Assembly: GCA_024278935.1 (NCBI GenBank)
Contig: JAJRSF010000024.1
Location: 30,877 to 94,876, forward strand
Source: Candidatus Zixiibacteriota bacterium
Lineage (GTDB): Bacteria; Zixibacteria; MSB-5A5; GN15; FEB-12
Direction of reading: 5' to 3'
Length of the DNA stretch: 64,000 nucleotides
Each line of letters begins with the position of its first letter. Position 1 is the stretch's first letter. Made by a program: the position numbers and the translations under genes. This document shows positions 44,864 to 55,158 of this stretch, in pieces. The notes under the pieces were generated by a model. It saw nothing but the letters and a program-made list of their open reading frames with translations. It did no database searches and was not told the DNA's origin.

Positions 44864-45283
44864 TTACATTATATTTTCATCTGATTTTTTTAATTTCATT
44901 GCTTCTTGTAAAAATTTGATTGCTTCAATTGTTGGAGCACCCGGAGTGAAAACTTTGGCAACGCCAAGTTTTTCAAGTTCTGCTTTATCGTCATCGGGAA
45001 TAATTCCGCCACCGAACAAAATAATATCGGACGAATCTTTTTCTTTTAAGACATCCAGTATTGCCGGGAAAAGTGTCATGTGGGCTCCCGAAAGAATGGA
45101 GACACCAATAGCGTCGACATCTTCCTGAATAGCAGCATCAACAATCATCTGCGGTGTTTGACGAAGACCGGTGTAGATAACTTCCATGCCGGCATCGCGT
45201 AGTGCTGCTGCGATAACTTTGATCCCACGGTCGTGACCGTCGAGACCTGGTTTTGCGAGTAAAACTCTTATTTTTTTATCCAT
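44864..45283 (-). CDS. mcmB: Methylmalonyl-CoA mutase small subunit, cobalamin-binding domain
   Basis: The 139-residue Rossmann-like domain binds adenosylcobalamin: [13 protein letters not shown] carries the DxHxxG motif with the lower cobalt ligand His, [13 protein letters not shown] the Ser of the nucleotide tail pocket, and FGGGIIP the Gly-rich turn. It matches the detached B12 domain of split acyl-CoA mutases. It lies between the two large-subunit genes, and no second copy is in the window, so it may serve both. Confidence 0.93.
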   Translation of the reverse strand: MDKKIRVLLAKPGLDGHDRGIKVIAAALRDAGMEVIYTGLRQTPQMIVDAAIQEDVDAIGVSILSGAHMTLFPAILDVLKEKDSSDIILFGGGIIPDDDKAELEKLGVAKVFTPGAPTIEAIKFLQEAMKLKKSDENIM

Positions 45284-45307
45284 AGTTTCCTTGTGTGAAT
45301 CTATATC

Positions 45308-45931
45308 TTATGCTATTTCTAATTTAACAAATCTGTTGTTACTGCTGTCGGCTGCCCATAACGACTCGCCGTCGAATGTCATTCCTGAAATTGAAAATTC
45401 AACCGAGAACTTTTCAATCTCGCCTGTCTTAGGGTCAACCTTAAAGAGAAAAGATTCACCATCAATCTCTCCGCCATGCCAAAAGAAAGAACCATCAAAA
45501 GTAAGTCCTGATGTTGAGGCACCTGTTTTTATAGCACGAAGTTCTTTGCCATCTTCAGGGTCAAAGAAAATAATCTCTTTGCGAATCCAGGAACCACGTA
45601 CAAATTCATTGCCGGTATAACAAAGCCCTGAACATTTATCGGGTGTGTCTAGTGTTCTGACAACTGAGCCATCATGCGGGTTTAAAATATAAATCTGCAT
45701 TGTAGTAGGTGATGCTTGCCAGACATGCTGACCATCAAAAGTTGTATCGCAACAGGCTGATTCAATATAATATTTTTTTAAGACTTCGCCGGACAAAGCA
45801 ACTTGAAAAAGTGTATGCTCTGCCAAATCATAATACCAAAAAGATTCACCATCCCAAGCAAGTCCGCACGCAGATCTGCCAGGTGATTTTACCGATTCGG
45901 TTATTATAACTTGTTGTACAGCGTTCATCAT
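45308..45931 (-). CDS. Small beta-propeller-like protein of the mutase cluster
   Basis: The 207-residue cytoplasmic protein has about five similar blades with the core F/Y-DG-x-x-x-W: LAWDGESFWYYDL, TTFDGQHVWQAS, LTFDGSFFWHGG, MTFDGESLWAAD. The pattern resembles glutamine-cyclotransferase-type or NHL/PQQ-like propellers. There is no signal peptide. It lies 24 bases upstream of the cobalamin subunit and 29 bases downstream of the second mutase, so it shares their transcript. No catalytic residue can be named. Confidence 0.75.
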   Translation of the reverse strand: MMNAVQQVIITESVKSPGRSACGLAWDGESFWYYDLAEHTLFQVALSGEVLKKYYIESACCDTTFDGQHVWQASPTTMQIYILNPHDGSVVRTLDTPDKCSGLCYTGNEFVRGSWIRKEIIFFDPEDGKELRAIKTGASTSGLTFDGSFFWHGGEIDGESFLFKVDPKTGEIEKFSVEFSISGMTFDGESLWAADSSNNRFVKLEIA

Positions 45932-45960
45932 TTATTCTCTTCGTTTACGAGGCACTCATA

Positions 45961-47658
45961 TTATGAGGCACTCATTGCGGCTTGAGATTCAGAATATTCA
46001 CCCCACTCTTCGCGGAGTACATCGCACATTTCACCAGCCGAGACATAGGCTCTGGCACAATCCATCATTGCTTCAAAAGTATTTCCGTCGGATTTGGCGG
46101 CAGCACGAAGTTTTTCAAGCGTTTCCTGCACTTTGACATTGTCACGTTCTGCTTTAATTTTTTGGCAGAATGCTTTTTGTTCTTGTTCAACATTTTTATC
46201 AATTTTTAATACCGGAATATCAATAACTTCATTTTCTACTATAAAATCATTCACACCAACAATGATGCGGTCTTTCTTTTCAAGTTCCATCTGGTGTTGA
46301 TAGGCAGAGCGAGCAAGTTCTTTCTGGAAAAAGCCATCTTCGATACACTGAAGCACGCCACCACGTTTGTCGATTTCATCAAAATATACTTCCGCTTCCG
46401 CTTCCATTTTGTCAGTCATTGCTTCAACAAAATATGAACCACCTAAAGGATCAACAGTATTAACAACGCCGGTTTCATAGGCGATAACTTGTTGGGTACG
46501 CAAAGCGATAAGGGCAGCTTTTTCAGATGGCAACGCCAGAGTTTCATCCATCGAGTTTGTATGCAGAGATTGAGTTCCACCTAAGACACCCGAGAGGGCT
46601 TGAATTGCTGTACGGACAATATTGTTTTCCGGTTGCTGTGCGGTGAGTGAACATCCTGCTGTTTGAGTATGGAACCGAAGGAGCCAGCTCTTAGGGTTTT
46701 TAGCTCCATATTTATTTTTCATACGTTTGGCAAAGATTCGTCGTGCCGCTCTATATTTTCCGATCTCTTCAAAGAAATCTGAATGAGCATTAAAGAAGAA
46801 TGATAGGCGAGGTGCGAAATCGTCGACATCCTGACCATCGGCAATAGCTGCTTCAATGTAGCAGAAGCCATCGGCAAGTGTGAACGCTAATTCTTGTGCA
46901 GCGGTTGCCCCTGCTTCACGAATGTGATAGCCGGAGATTGAAATTGTATTCCACTGCGGGACATGCTTGGTACAATATGACATCATATCGGTAATAAGTC
47001 TGATAGATGGTTTTGGTGGGAAGATAAATTCTTTTTGTGCGATATACTCTTTGAGAATGTCATTCTGTAAAGTTCCGCGCACATCCTTGAGATCAACGCC
47101 TTGTTTTTCGGCAACAACCAAATACATAGCGAGTACCATTGATGCTGGCGAGTTGATTGTCATAGATGTAGAAACTTTTCCAAGATCGATATCTTTGTAA
47201 ATAATTTCCATATCAGCAAGGGTATCGACAGCCACGCCGCATTTACCAACTTCACCAAGTGAACGTTCGTGGTCGGAATCGTAGCCCATAAGGGTCGGCA
47301 TATCAAAAGCTGTTGAAAGCCCTGTGCCACCTTGTGCTAAAATAAATTTGAAACGGTCGTTCGTGTTTTGTGGTGTACCCATTCCTGCGAATTGTCGCAT
47401 TGTCCAAAGTTTGGAGCGGTACAAAGTTTGATGCACTCCACGGGTATATGGGAATTGTCCCGGGAGTCCGATATTTTCATCGTAATGGTTTTCATCGGTT
47501 GCCCCTTTGAGTGAGTCCGGGGTGTATAGTTCGTCGACATCTTCACCTGAAACAGTGAAAAAGCGTGGTAAAGATTTTCTTGCCCGAAACCGTTCTGCCG
47601 ATTTATCCCATTCTTTTAATTTCTCTTTAAGCCGTGCTATAAAACTCTTGTTAAACAT
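45961..47658 (-). CDS. Acyl-CoA mutase large subunit, isobutyryl-CoA-mutase-like
   Basis: The 565-residue protein is a second B12-dependent mutase large subunit, homologous over its length to the one at 37542: [43 protein letters not shown] with the catalytic His, and [10 protein letters not shown]. The key difference is EYIAQKEFIFPP: Gln stands where methylmalonyl-CoA mutases have the carboxylate-binding Arg ([11 protein letters not shown] in the other copy). Gln at this position is typical of isobutyryl- and 2-hydroxyisobutyryl-CoA mutases, whose substrates lack the second carboxylate. ATG 47658 has GGAG six bases upstream. It likely pairs with the small subunit at 44864. Confidence 0.85.
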   Translation of the reverse strand: MFNKSFIARLKEKLKEWDKSAERFRARKSLPRFFTVSGEDVDELYTPDSLKGATDENHYDENIGLPGQFPYTRGVHQTLYRSKLWTMRQFAGMGTPQNTNDRFKFILAQGGTGLSTAFDMPTLMGYDSDHERSLGEVGKCGVAVDTLADMEIIYKDIDLGKVSTSMTINSPASMVLAMYLVVAEKQGVDLKDVRGTLQNDILKEYIAQKEFIFPPKPSIRLITDMMSYCTKHVPQWNTISISGYHIREAGATAAQELAFTLADGFCYIEAAIADGQDVDDFAPRLSFFFNAHSDFFEEIGKYRAARRIFAKRMKNKYGAKNPKSWLLRFHTQTAGCSLTAQQPENNIVRTAIQALSGVLGGTQSLHTNSMDETLALPSEKAALIALRTQQVIAYETGVVNTVDPLGGSYFVEAMTDKMEAEAEVYFDEIDKRGGVLQCIEDGFFQKELARSAYQHQMELEKKDRIIVGVNDFIVENEVIDIPVLKIDKNVEQEQKAFCQKIKAERDNVKVQETLEKLRAAAKSDGNTFEAMMDCARAYVSAGEMCDVLREEWGEYSESQAAMSAS

Positions 47659-47890
47659 ATAATTCTCCAATTAGTATTTAGCATATATAATACGTTATTT
47701 TCTGTAAAAAATCAAGGATGCGAAGCTGGTTTTTATTTAAAAAGGCTCTTTATAACAAATTGTTAGCCAACATGTTAGCATTCATTTCAGGCTGACGAAT
47801 AAAAGATAATCCACTTCTGTTTCATTGCTTGCTTCGGTCGAGTAGAATTCGTATCATATTTTTAATACAATTCAGAGATAAAAAGGTAAC

Positions 47891-48820
47891 ATGATAGAGA
47901 TTTCAGTTGTTGTTCCAGTTTTCAACGAAGAGGAAAATTTAGTACCTCTTTTTACTGCTATAGAAAAAGTGATGCAAACACTTTCTGTTTCATGGGAGTT
48001 AATTCTCATTGATGATGGCAGTACAGACAATAGTTGGAAAAATATTGTTGAGTTATCAAAGCTGCATACTGAGGTGCGTGGGATTTCATTTTCAAGAAAT
48101 TTTGGACATAACAATGCCATGCATGCCGGTATGACTCATAGCAAGGGAAAATCTGTGATTACTATGGATGCTGACTTGCAGCACCCCCCTGAACTTATCA
48201 AAGAGCTGTTTCAAAAATGGCAAGATGGCTATAAAATTGTACAGACCAAACGAATAGACAGCGAAGATTTCTCATTTATAAAACGACTTTTCTCCAAACT
48301 CTTCAATAAAATATTTTCTCTTCTTTCCGGTATTCCAATGGAGTCGGGTATTTCTGATTTTCGATTACTTGACAGAGTAGTTGTTGCAGAAATTTTAAAG
48401 ATGAACGATCATGAATTGTTTTTCCGTGGAATTATTCAGTGGATTGGGTTTGACAATGTTCAGATTGAGTTTAAAGCCCATAACCGTTTACACGGAGAAA
48501 CAAAGTGGAGCTTCAGAAAATTAGTACGTTACTCATCGAATGCTCTAGTTTCATTTTCAATCATTCCATTAAAACTTGGAATTTGGGTAGGATTATTTAC
48601 ATCGTTTTTAGCATTTATAGAAATATTGTATATCTTTGTTCGTTATTTTCAAGGCGAGACTATTCCCGGTTGGGCATCAACTTTGACAATCATTTCTTTC
48701 ATGTTTGGAATCCTGTTTATTTTATTAGGTATTATTGGTTCTTATCTCGGACGAATCTACGAAACATTAAAAAACAGACCTAAATATATCATTGGTTCTC
48801 AAACTGAGTCTGATTCATAA
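47891..48820 (+). CDS. Family 2 glycosyltransferase, GtrB/DPM1-like, with C-terminal TM helices
   Basis: The GT-A domain (1-230) starts EISVVVPVFNEEENL and shows LILIDDGSTDNSW and a DxD-type metal site in TMDADLQHPPEL; the last 80 residues hold two TM helices. This fits enzymes that transfer a sugar to undecaprenyl phosphate. The next gene starts directly after its stop and encodes a polytopic protein that may use the lipid-linked sugar. The 309-residue length is normal for GtrB-like enzymes. Confidence 0.9.
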   Translation: MIEISVVVPVFNEEENLVPLFTAIEKVMQTLSVSWELILIDDGSTDNSWKNIVELSKLHTEVRGISFSRNFGHNNAMHAGMTHSKGKSVITMDADLQHPPELIKELFQKWQDGYKIVQTKRIDSEDFSFIKRLFSKLFNKIFSLLSGIPMESGISDFRLLDRVVVAEILKMNDHELFFRGIIQWIGFDNVQIEFKAHNRLHGETKWSFRKLVRYSSNALVSFSIIPLKLGIWVGLFTSFLAFIEILYIFVRYFQGETIPGWASTLTIISFMFGILFILLGIIGSYLGRIYETLKNRPKYIIGSQTESDS

Positions 48821-50527
48821 ATGACAGACAAACAATTTTTGCAAATTGGTTCTATTCAAATTTCATCGACAATGCTCGTTCTTTTTGTATCGATACTACT
48901 AGCTTTGCATCATGGATTTACAGCAAACATTGGCAACCAAAACACCTATTTTCTCCAAGGTCTTCACTATTTCCAGCCTGACCTTTTTGCCCGTGATTGG
49001 TTAACAAATGAAACAACTCATTATCATCCATATTTCTCATGGATTGTTCATTCACTTTATTTCATCACTCCGAGTGGATGGTCTTTTGGTATTCTGAATT
49101 CTCTATTGAACGTAATTAGTATCGTATATATTTATAAAATAATAGAGACAATTTTCAAAGAATCAAAACCTCTTTTAATTTTTTTAATTGTCGCTTCTTT
49201 TATTGCTGCCGCGGAGACCTATTCTATAGGTGGAAGTTATATTTTTTCCCGTACATTCCAACCATCGACAATAGCAACATTTACTTTTATTGCCGGTTTA
49301 TATTATTTTTTAAACAGCAGATATCTTCATTCGGGAATTCTCTTAGCGATAGGTGGAATCTTTCATGTCAATTTTTTAATATTAGGGATACCACTTTACG
49401 GCGCCTATCATCTTTATCAGCGTGATAAGTTCTTTATAAGAAACAGTCTTAAGCAACTTGTACCATCTTTTATAGTTTTACTTCTGCATTTACCAGTAAT
49501 TATAGCAGCGTCTCTATCGCCCGATGCGACGCAAGCGCGATATATTTTTCAAGAGATCCATGCCCCACAACACTACATACCTATGACCTACCTTCGGGAA
49601 TTTTTGCCATTTTATAGTTGGCATTTTTTAGCATTTGTAATTGGATGGAAATATTTACCCTCTACTCCTATCATAAATAAATTTAAGAAACTTTTCATCA
49701 TACAATTTGTTTTTATAACTATTGCAAGCATTCTGACAACTGTCGTTTTTATCCCATCCGTATCACAATTATATGTGTGGAGATTGGCACCATTTTCTGT
49801 TTTAATTGCACAAATAATAGGTAGCTATGGAATCATAAAAAAAACTGACGTCGCTTATAAAAACGAATTTTCAGCAAAATATATTTCTCTGTTTCTTATC
49901 TATGGAGGACTGATTTATTTTATTTGGAATAACCATTATGGATGGTTTAAGTCAGTAACGCTTCGATCGCTTTTATTTTTAGGCTTAACAATAGTAGTCT
50001 GTGGGTTCGTGAAAAAATGTCTACAGTTAACATCTGCGAATCGTTTAAAACTGCAAACATTGATTCTGCTTATTCTTTTTACGTATGCTGCTGTCATTCC
50101 ATTACGAGAATTTCCAAATAGAATAAATTTGATCACAGGGCTCCCCGTTGCAGAAGTTTCCCTCTACAATTGGATTGATCGTAATATTTCCAAAGATGCA
50201 CTCTTTTTAATTCCTCCTCATTTTCAAAATTTTAGATTAAACGCAAAACGCTCCATCGTAGTTGATTGGAAATCACCACCGATTGTTGCATCGGAAATAA
50301 TAGAGTGGTATAATCGTATTGAAGATATTACCAACTATAAAGGTATTAAGAGTCCCGATGATGTCAGAGCATACTATGAGATGCATACATCGGAGAGTTT
50401 ACTGCATGTCTATAAAAAATATAACTGCGACTATATTGTCGTACACACGAAAGTAAACCCTGAAAAATATTCTGATTTTAAAATTTTATATTCAAATGAA
50501 AAGTATACGATTATACAGCAGAACTAA
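48821..50527 (+). CDS. Polytopic membrane protein, putative GT-C-type glycosyltransferase
   Basis: The 568-residue product has about 10-12 TM helices and a C-terminal soluble part of about 120 residues (ISKDALFLIPPHFQNFR, YNCDYIVVHTK). The first loop after TM1 contains Asp (FARDWL) and His-rich turns (ETTHYHPYFSWIVHS), as in GT-C enzymes using polyprenyl-phosphate sugars. Position directly after the GtrB-like gene supports this role; the acceptor is unknown. Its stop overlaps the convergent meaB stop by four bases. Confidence 0.7.
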   Translation: MTDKQFLQIGSIQISSTMLVLFVSILLALHHGFTANIGNQNTYFLQGLHYFQPDLFARDWLTNETTHYHPYFSWIVHSLYFITPSGWSFGILNSLLNVISIVYIYKIIETIFKESKPLLIFLIVASFIAAAETYSIGGSYIFSRTFQPSTIATFTFIAGLYYFLNSRYLHSGILLAIGGIFHVNFLILGIPLYGAYHLYQRDKFFIRNSLKQLVPSFIVLLLHLPVIIAASLSPDATQARYIFQEIHAPQHYIPMTYLREFLPFYSWHFLAFVIGWKYLPSTPIINKFKKLFIIQFVFITIASILTTVVFIPSVSQLYVWRLAPFSVLIAQIIGSYGIIKKTDVAYKNEFSAKYISLFLIYGGLIYFIWNNHYGWFKSVTLRSLLFLGLTIVVCGFVKKCLQLTSANRLKLQTLILLILFTYAAVIPLREFPNRINLITGLPVAEVSLYNWIDRNISKDALFLIPPHFQNFRLNAKRSIVVDWKSPPIVASEIIEWYNRIEDITNYKGIKSPDDVRAYYEMHTSESLLHVYKKYNCDYIVVHTKVNPEKYSDFKILYSNEKYTIIQQN

Positions 50528-51477
50528 GAGCCAATGTCTTTTGAATATTCATTATATAAGTCCCCTGCGACTGCATATGGGTCGGCATTCCCTTTATAGA
50601 TTGCTTCAATAGTTTGAGCAAAATCAACTTGGGATGCGAGTTTATCTACAATCTCTTTTTCGAATCGATTTTTTAAAATCGCTATTATCTTTTTCTCAAT
50701 TTGAAGCTGTCGATGAGTTTCGAAATTACCATTTGCTTTTATGAATGCAATATGTTCAAGAATCTTTTCAAACAGTTCTTCGATATTTTTCTTTTCAATT
50801 GCGACAGTCGGTATAACCGGAATCATCCAGGTATGTTCATCGTGTGCTTTAAACTCAAGTGCCGAACGTAAGTCAGTGACTATCCGATCAGAGTTTGGAC
50901 GGTCAGCTTTATTCACCGCAAAGACATCGGCGATTTCCATCAGCCCTGCTTTCATCGCCTGAACTGCATCGCCTGATTCAGGGACAAGAGTTACTACGAC
51001 TGTATCGCAGGCGTCGATAATATCTAGCTCGACTTGTCCGACTCCGACTGTTTCGACAATGGTAACATCAAACCCGAAAGCATCCATTGCGACCAAGACA
51101 TTATTTGTGGCAGCGGTAAGACCACCCGATGCACCCCGAGTTGCCATAGACCGAAAATAAATATCACCGTCGAGAGGAAACTCATTCATACGGACTCTAT
51201 CGCCGAGCAAAGCACCACCGGTGAAAGGTGATGATGGGTCGACTGCGATGACTCCGACTTTTTTATTTGCTTTGAGAAATTGATGTAGCAATCCATTGAC
51301 AAGGGTAGATTTACCCGCACCCGGCGGACCGGTCACTCCAATACGGATAGCATGGCCGCATTTAGAATAGAGCTTTCCTAAAAGTTCTCGGTAACCGTCT
51401 TGACGGTTCTCGATAAAACTGATTATTTTAGATAAAGCTCTTTTGTCACCGTTCTGAAATTTTTCAAGTACTGTCAT
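50524..51477 (-). CDS. meaB: Methylmalonyl-CoA mutase-associated GTPase MeaB
   Basis: MeaB is the G-protein chaperone that gates cofactor loading and protects B12-dependent mutases. The protein (317 residues from ATG 51477) shows RIGVTGPPGAGKSTL (P-loop), VIAVDPSSPFTGGALLGDRVRM, SMATRGASGGL, VETVGVGQ and VNKADRPNSD. The ATG is 14 bases after the recJ stop and has no obvious ribosome-binding site. It belongs functionally to the mutase cluster a few kilobases away. Confidence 0.93.
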   Translation of the reverse strand: MTVLEKFQNGDKRALSKIISFIENRQDGYRELLGKLYSKCGHAIRIGVTGPPGAGKSTLVNGLLHQFLKANKKVGVIAVDPSSPFTGGALLGDRVRMNEFPLDGDIYFRSMATRGASGGLTAATNNVLVAMDAFGFDVTIVETVGVGQVELDIIDACDTVVVTLVPESGDAVQAMKAGLMEIADVFAVNKADRPNSDRIVTDLRSALEFKAHDEHTWMIPVIPTVAIEKKNIEELFEKILEHIAFIKANGNFETHRQLQIEKKIIAILKNRFEKEIVDKLASQVDFAQTIEAIYKGNADPYAVAGDLYNEYSKDIGS

Positions 51478-51491
51478 AGGCAATTAGTAAT

Positions 51492-53234
51492 TTAAACAGC
51501 CGGCATCGATCCAACGGTTAGTTTAATATCTTTTAATCTGATCTGTTTCCGTTTAATATCATTGTATGTATTGTATTCAACGACATAGACAATATCGACC
51601 AAACATCCTTTCGATGAAATCATCCGTGCCATATCCCCAAAGCCACACCCGATAACATCAAACATCGTGTCACCTTTACGGACTTTCATCTTGAGGTGAT
51701 TTTTACCAACGACATACGGCTGGCCGGAAACTTCACAGTTACGAGTCATGAAAATAGGACGCATATTATGAGGTCCGAATGGAGCAAAGGCTTCAATTGA
51801 TTCCATGAAGTCATCATTTATATCAGAGAGTTCAATTTCTAAGTCGATATTAAGTTTAGGAGCGACATCTTCTTCTGTTAACTTGTCGTTTGAAACCTCT
51901 ACAAATCTTTTGCGGAACTCTGCAACATTTTCAGATTTAATCGAAAGCCCGGCAGCATATTTATGACCACCGTATCGAATAAGGAGATCTTCACATTTTT
52001 TCAGTGCTTCACAAAGATGGAAACCCGGAATCGACCTTGCCGAACCTTTGCCTTCGCCATCGTTTAACGAAATCATAACTGTTGGGAGATGGTATCTTTC
52101 GACGAGTCTACTGGCGACGATACCGATAACACCTTGGTGCCATCCTTCACCTGCGAGAACTATCGCGTTGTCACGGGTAACATCTACGATTTCTTCCATT
52201 TGAGCGAGAGCTTCTTTGAGAGTTTTCTCATCGATTTGTTTCCGACGTTTATTTTCATCATCAAGTTTGCGTGCAATTTCAGAAGCGAGCTTTTCATCTT
52301 TTGTTGCCAAAAGGCGAACTGCTTCGTCAGCTTTTCCTAAACGACCCAAGGCGTTAATCCGAGGAGCCAAGATAAAGACAACTTGCCCGGTAGAAATATC
52401 TTCACCCATCAAGCCAGAAACAAAGGCCAAAGACTTCAGCCCCGGTTTGTTTGTGCGGGCGATTTGTTTTATACCAAATTTTGTAAATATTCTGTTTTCG
52501 CCAACAAGTGGAACTATATCGGCAGTTGTACCTAAGGCTACAAGATCAAGATGTTCTTCTAGTTCTTTTTCATCCTGTTTGAGTGTGCGATAGATACCTT
52601 GGGCAAATTTAAAAGCAACACCAACGCCAGAAAGTTCTGAGATATAATCACAGTCCGGTTGTTTTGGGTTGATAATCGCACAAGCTTCAGGAAGTGATTC
52701 ACCCGGTTCATGATGATCTGTGATAATAACATCAATACCTATAGATTTTGCATAAGCAATTTCTGTGACAGCGGTAACTCCAGTGTCAACAGTTACGATA
52801 AGCGAGACACCATTCTCTTTTGCTAAGTCGATAGACTGTTCGGTGAGACCGTATCCTTCGGTTAATCGATTTGGTAAATAGAAGTCAACATTGGCACCAA
52901 GTTTATTAAAAACCATATAGAGCAATGTTGTCGAAGTGATACCGTCGACATCGTAATCGCCATAGACTAAAACTTTTTCATTATTGAAAAGAGCTTGAGT
53001 CAGGCGTTCGATACCGTCTTTCATACCTGTCATCTTAAACGGATCTATTAAATCGTTGAGGTCAGGATTTAAAAATTTTAAAATCGTATTGGTTTCATCA
53101 AGATCCCTATTACATAGGATTTTGACAATACTCATAGGTAAATCAGTTTCTTTTGCAAGGTTAGCTATTTTTTCTAAATCAACAGCTTCTGCTAAAACCC
53201 ATTTTAGCTGAGATGATTTTTGCATCCAGCCCAT
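51492..53234 (-). CDS. recJ: Single-stranded-DNA-specific exonuclease RecJ
   Basis: RecJ degrades 5' single-strand ends in recombination and repair. The 580-residue protein shows the DHH-family motifs in order: VYGDYDVDGITST, VTVDTGVTA, IITDHHEPGE, and in the C-terminal domain GEGKGSARSIPG and LIRYGGHKYAAGLS (DHHA1). ATG 53234 has GGAGG at correct spacing. It precedes meaB by 14 bases; the RNase P RNA gene ends 31 bases upstream. Confidence 0.95.
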   Translation of the reverse strand: MGWMQKSSQLKWVLAEAVDLEKIANLAKETDLPMSIVKILCNRDLDETNTILKFLNPDLNDLIDPFKMTGMKDGIERLTQALFNNEKVLVYGDYDVDGITSTTLLYMVFNKLGANVDFYLPNRLTEGYGLTEQSIDLAKENGVSLIVTVDTGVTAVTEIAYAKSIGIDVIITDHHEPGESLPEACAIINPKQPDCDYISELSGVGVAFKFAQGIYRTLKQDEKELEEHLDLVALGTTADIVPLVGENRIFTKFGIKQIARTNKPGLKSLAFVSGLMGEDISTGQVVFILAPRINALGRLGKADEAVRLLATKDEKLASEIARKLDDENKRRKQIDEKTLKEALAQMEEIVDVTRDNAIVLAGEGWHQGVIGIVASRLVERYHLPTVMISLNDGEGKGSARSIPGFHLCEALKKCEDLLIRYGGHKYAAGLSIKSENVAEFRKRFVEVSNDKLTEEDVAPKLNIDLEIELSDINDDFMESIEAFAPFGPHNMRPIFMTRNCEVSGQPYVVGKNHLKMKVRKGDTMFDVIGCGFGDMARMISSKGCLVDIVYVVEYNTYNDIKRKQIRLKDIKLTVGSMPAV

Positions 53235-53265
53235 AAAGCCTCCAAACCTGAAGACTTAAAAAAAT

Positions 53266-53619
53266 GCAGGAGTATAAGCCGAGTTCTGTGTTTCGCCAAG
53301 GCGAACAACAGTCATTTATCTAGGCAGTTAGTTACCTAACTGCTCATGCAGCCTACCCGGGAATCAAGTGGAGCGAATTAACTCCATCTTCCCCTATTTG
53401 GCCTTGCTCTCGGCGGGGTTTACCATCAACAATATTACTACTGTTAATCGTGGTCTCTTACACCACGTTTTCACCCTTACTCACCAAGGTGAGCGGTCTA
53501 TTTTCTGTGGCCCTAATCCGTCGGATTGCTCCGCCCCGGTGTTACCGGGCACCGAAATTCTTTTGAGCTCGGACTTTCCTCACATCAAATTTTCATTGAT
53601 GCGCGACTGTTCCTCCTGC
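53266..53619 (-). ncRNA. rnpB: RNase P RNA, bacterial type A
   Basis: On the minus strand the conserved RNase P RNA landmarks occur in order: GAGGAAAGTCCGAGCTC near the 5' end, TAAGGGTGAAAA in the middle, GGTAAACCCC, and CAGAACTCGGCTTATA near the 3' end. GCAGGAG at the 5' end (53613-53619) pairs with CTCCTGC at the 3' end (53266-53272) to close helix P1, which sets both ends. A run of seven T follows and may serve as terminator. The gene lies between guaB and recJ on the same strand. Confidence 0.95.
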
Positions 53620-53660
53620 TTTCTCAAGACTTCTATTTATTTAACGTCAACTACTTCTTT

Positions 53661-55130
53661 CTAATACATACGGCGGTAATTCGGAGCTTCTTTAGTAATA
53701 GAAACCGAATGTGGATGTGACTCTGTCATACCTGCCGGAGAAATCCGTACCATTTGTGATTTCTCTTTTAACTCTTTTAAATTAGCTGTACCGCATAAAC
53801 CCATGCCGGAACGAATTCCGCCAACCATTTGGTATACAGTGTCAGCAAGGACTCCTTTGTAGGGAACCTTTCCTTCGATACCTTCCGGTACAAATTTGGC
53901 ACTTTCTTCCTGATGCTCTTGGAAATACCGATCTTTACTTCCTGCTTTCATAGCACCAACTGAACCCATACCGCGGTAGACTTTAAAAGTACGTCCTTCA
54001 AAAAGAACAGTCTCACCCGGGGATTCATCAACGCCTGCAAAAAGTGAACCGAGCATTACTGCGGCAGCACCGCATGATAACGCTTTGACAACATCGCCGG
54101 AATACCTAATACCACCATCGGCGATTATTGGAATATTTTGTTTTTCTGCTTCGCTTACCGCATTCATTATAGCTGTTACTTGTGGAACACCACCACCGGT
54201 TACAATCCTTGTTGTACAGATAGAACCAGGACCGATACCAATTTTAATTGAATCAGCTCCGGCACCAATAAGTGCTTTGGTTCCTTCAGCAGTTGCCACA
54301 TTTCCAGCCATGATCGGAATGTCGGAAAATTTATTTTTCAAAAATGATACTGCGTTTAATATGCCTTCAGAATGTCCATGGGAAGAATCAACAACTAAAA
54401 TATCAACACCAGCATTCACCAGTTGTTCGGCTCTGTTTTCTAAATCAGCACCAACGCCAACAGCAGCTCCGACGCGTAAACGTCCTCGGCTATCTTTACA
54501 GGCAATCGGGTATTGAATTTTTTTCATAATATCTTTGACAGTAATCATACCTTTAAGCATATATTTATCATCAACTATCAGAAGTTTTTCGATACGATGT
54601 TTGTGTAGTATTTCTTTGGCTTTATCTAAGTTGGTTCCTTCACGCACGGTAATTAGATTTTCGGTAGTCATAATTTCAGAAATCAGACGATTGTTTTCTT
54701 TATGAAAACGAAGGTCTCGGTTTGTTAAGATACCAACAAGTTTGCCATCTTCAGTAATCGGAATACCAGAGATAGAAAACCGTTTCATAATTTCCAAAGC
54801 ATCACCGATAGTCTTTTTAGGATTCATAGTGATTGGGTCAATAATCATTCCAGATTCAGAACGTTTAACTTTATCAACTTCGGCAGCCTGAATTTCCGGA
54901 GAAAGGTTTTTGTGTACAATACCTATCCCCCCTTGGCGTGCTAAAGCAATTGCCAAGCGTGCTTCGGTTACCGTGTCCATCGCTGAGGAAACAATAGGAA
55001 TATTCAGATCTAAATTTTTTGCTATCGAAGTTTTAATGTCAATATCTTTGGGAAGCACATTAGAAAATGCCGGCACCATAAGGACATCATCAAACGTCAA
55101 GGCTACATCATCGAGAATTTTTTTTGTCAT
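53661..55130 (-). CDS. guaB: IMP dehydrogenase
   Basis: The enzyme oxidises IMP to XMP in GTP synthesis. The 489-residue protein has the N-terminal barrel ([33 protein letters not shown]), two CBS domains (about 95-205), [13 protein letters not shown], the catalytic loop GPGSICTTR with the active-site Cys, and [13 protein letters not shown] and [18 protein letters not shown] 55130 gives MTKKILDD; the in-frame TTG at 55139 is less likely. It lies just upstream of rnpB. Confidence 0.96.
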   Translation of the reverse strand: MTKKILDDVALTFDDVLMVPAFSNVLPKDIDIKTSIAKNLDLNIPIVSSAMDTVTEARLAIALARQGGIGIVHKNLSPEIQAAEVDKVKRSESGMIIDPITMNPKKTIGDALEIMKRFSISGIPITEDGKLVGILTNRDLRFHKENNRLISEIMTTENLITVREGTNLDKAKEILHKHRIEKLLIVDDKYMLKGMITVKDIMKKIQYPIACKDSRGRLRVGAAVGVGADLENRAEQLVNAGVDILVVDSSHGHSEGILNAVSFLKNKFSDIPIMAGNVATAEGTKALIGAGADSIKIGIGPGSICTTRIVTGGGVPQVTAIMNAVSEAEKQNIPIIADGGIRYSGDVVKALSCGAAAVMLGSLFAGVDESPGETVLFEGRTFKVYRGMGSVGAMKAGSKDRYFQEHQEESAKFVPEGIEGKVPYKGVLADTVYQMVGGIRSGMGLCGTANLKELKEKSQMVRISPAGMTESHPHSVSITKEAPNYRRMY

Positions 55131-55158
55131 ATCAACCAACTACCTGAGTTTAAAAAAA

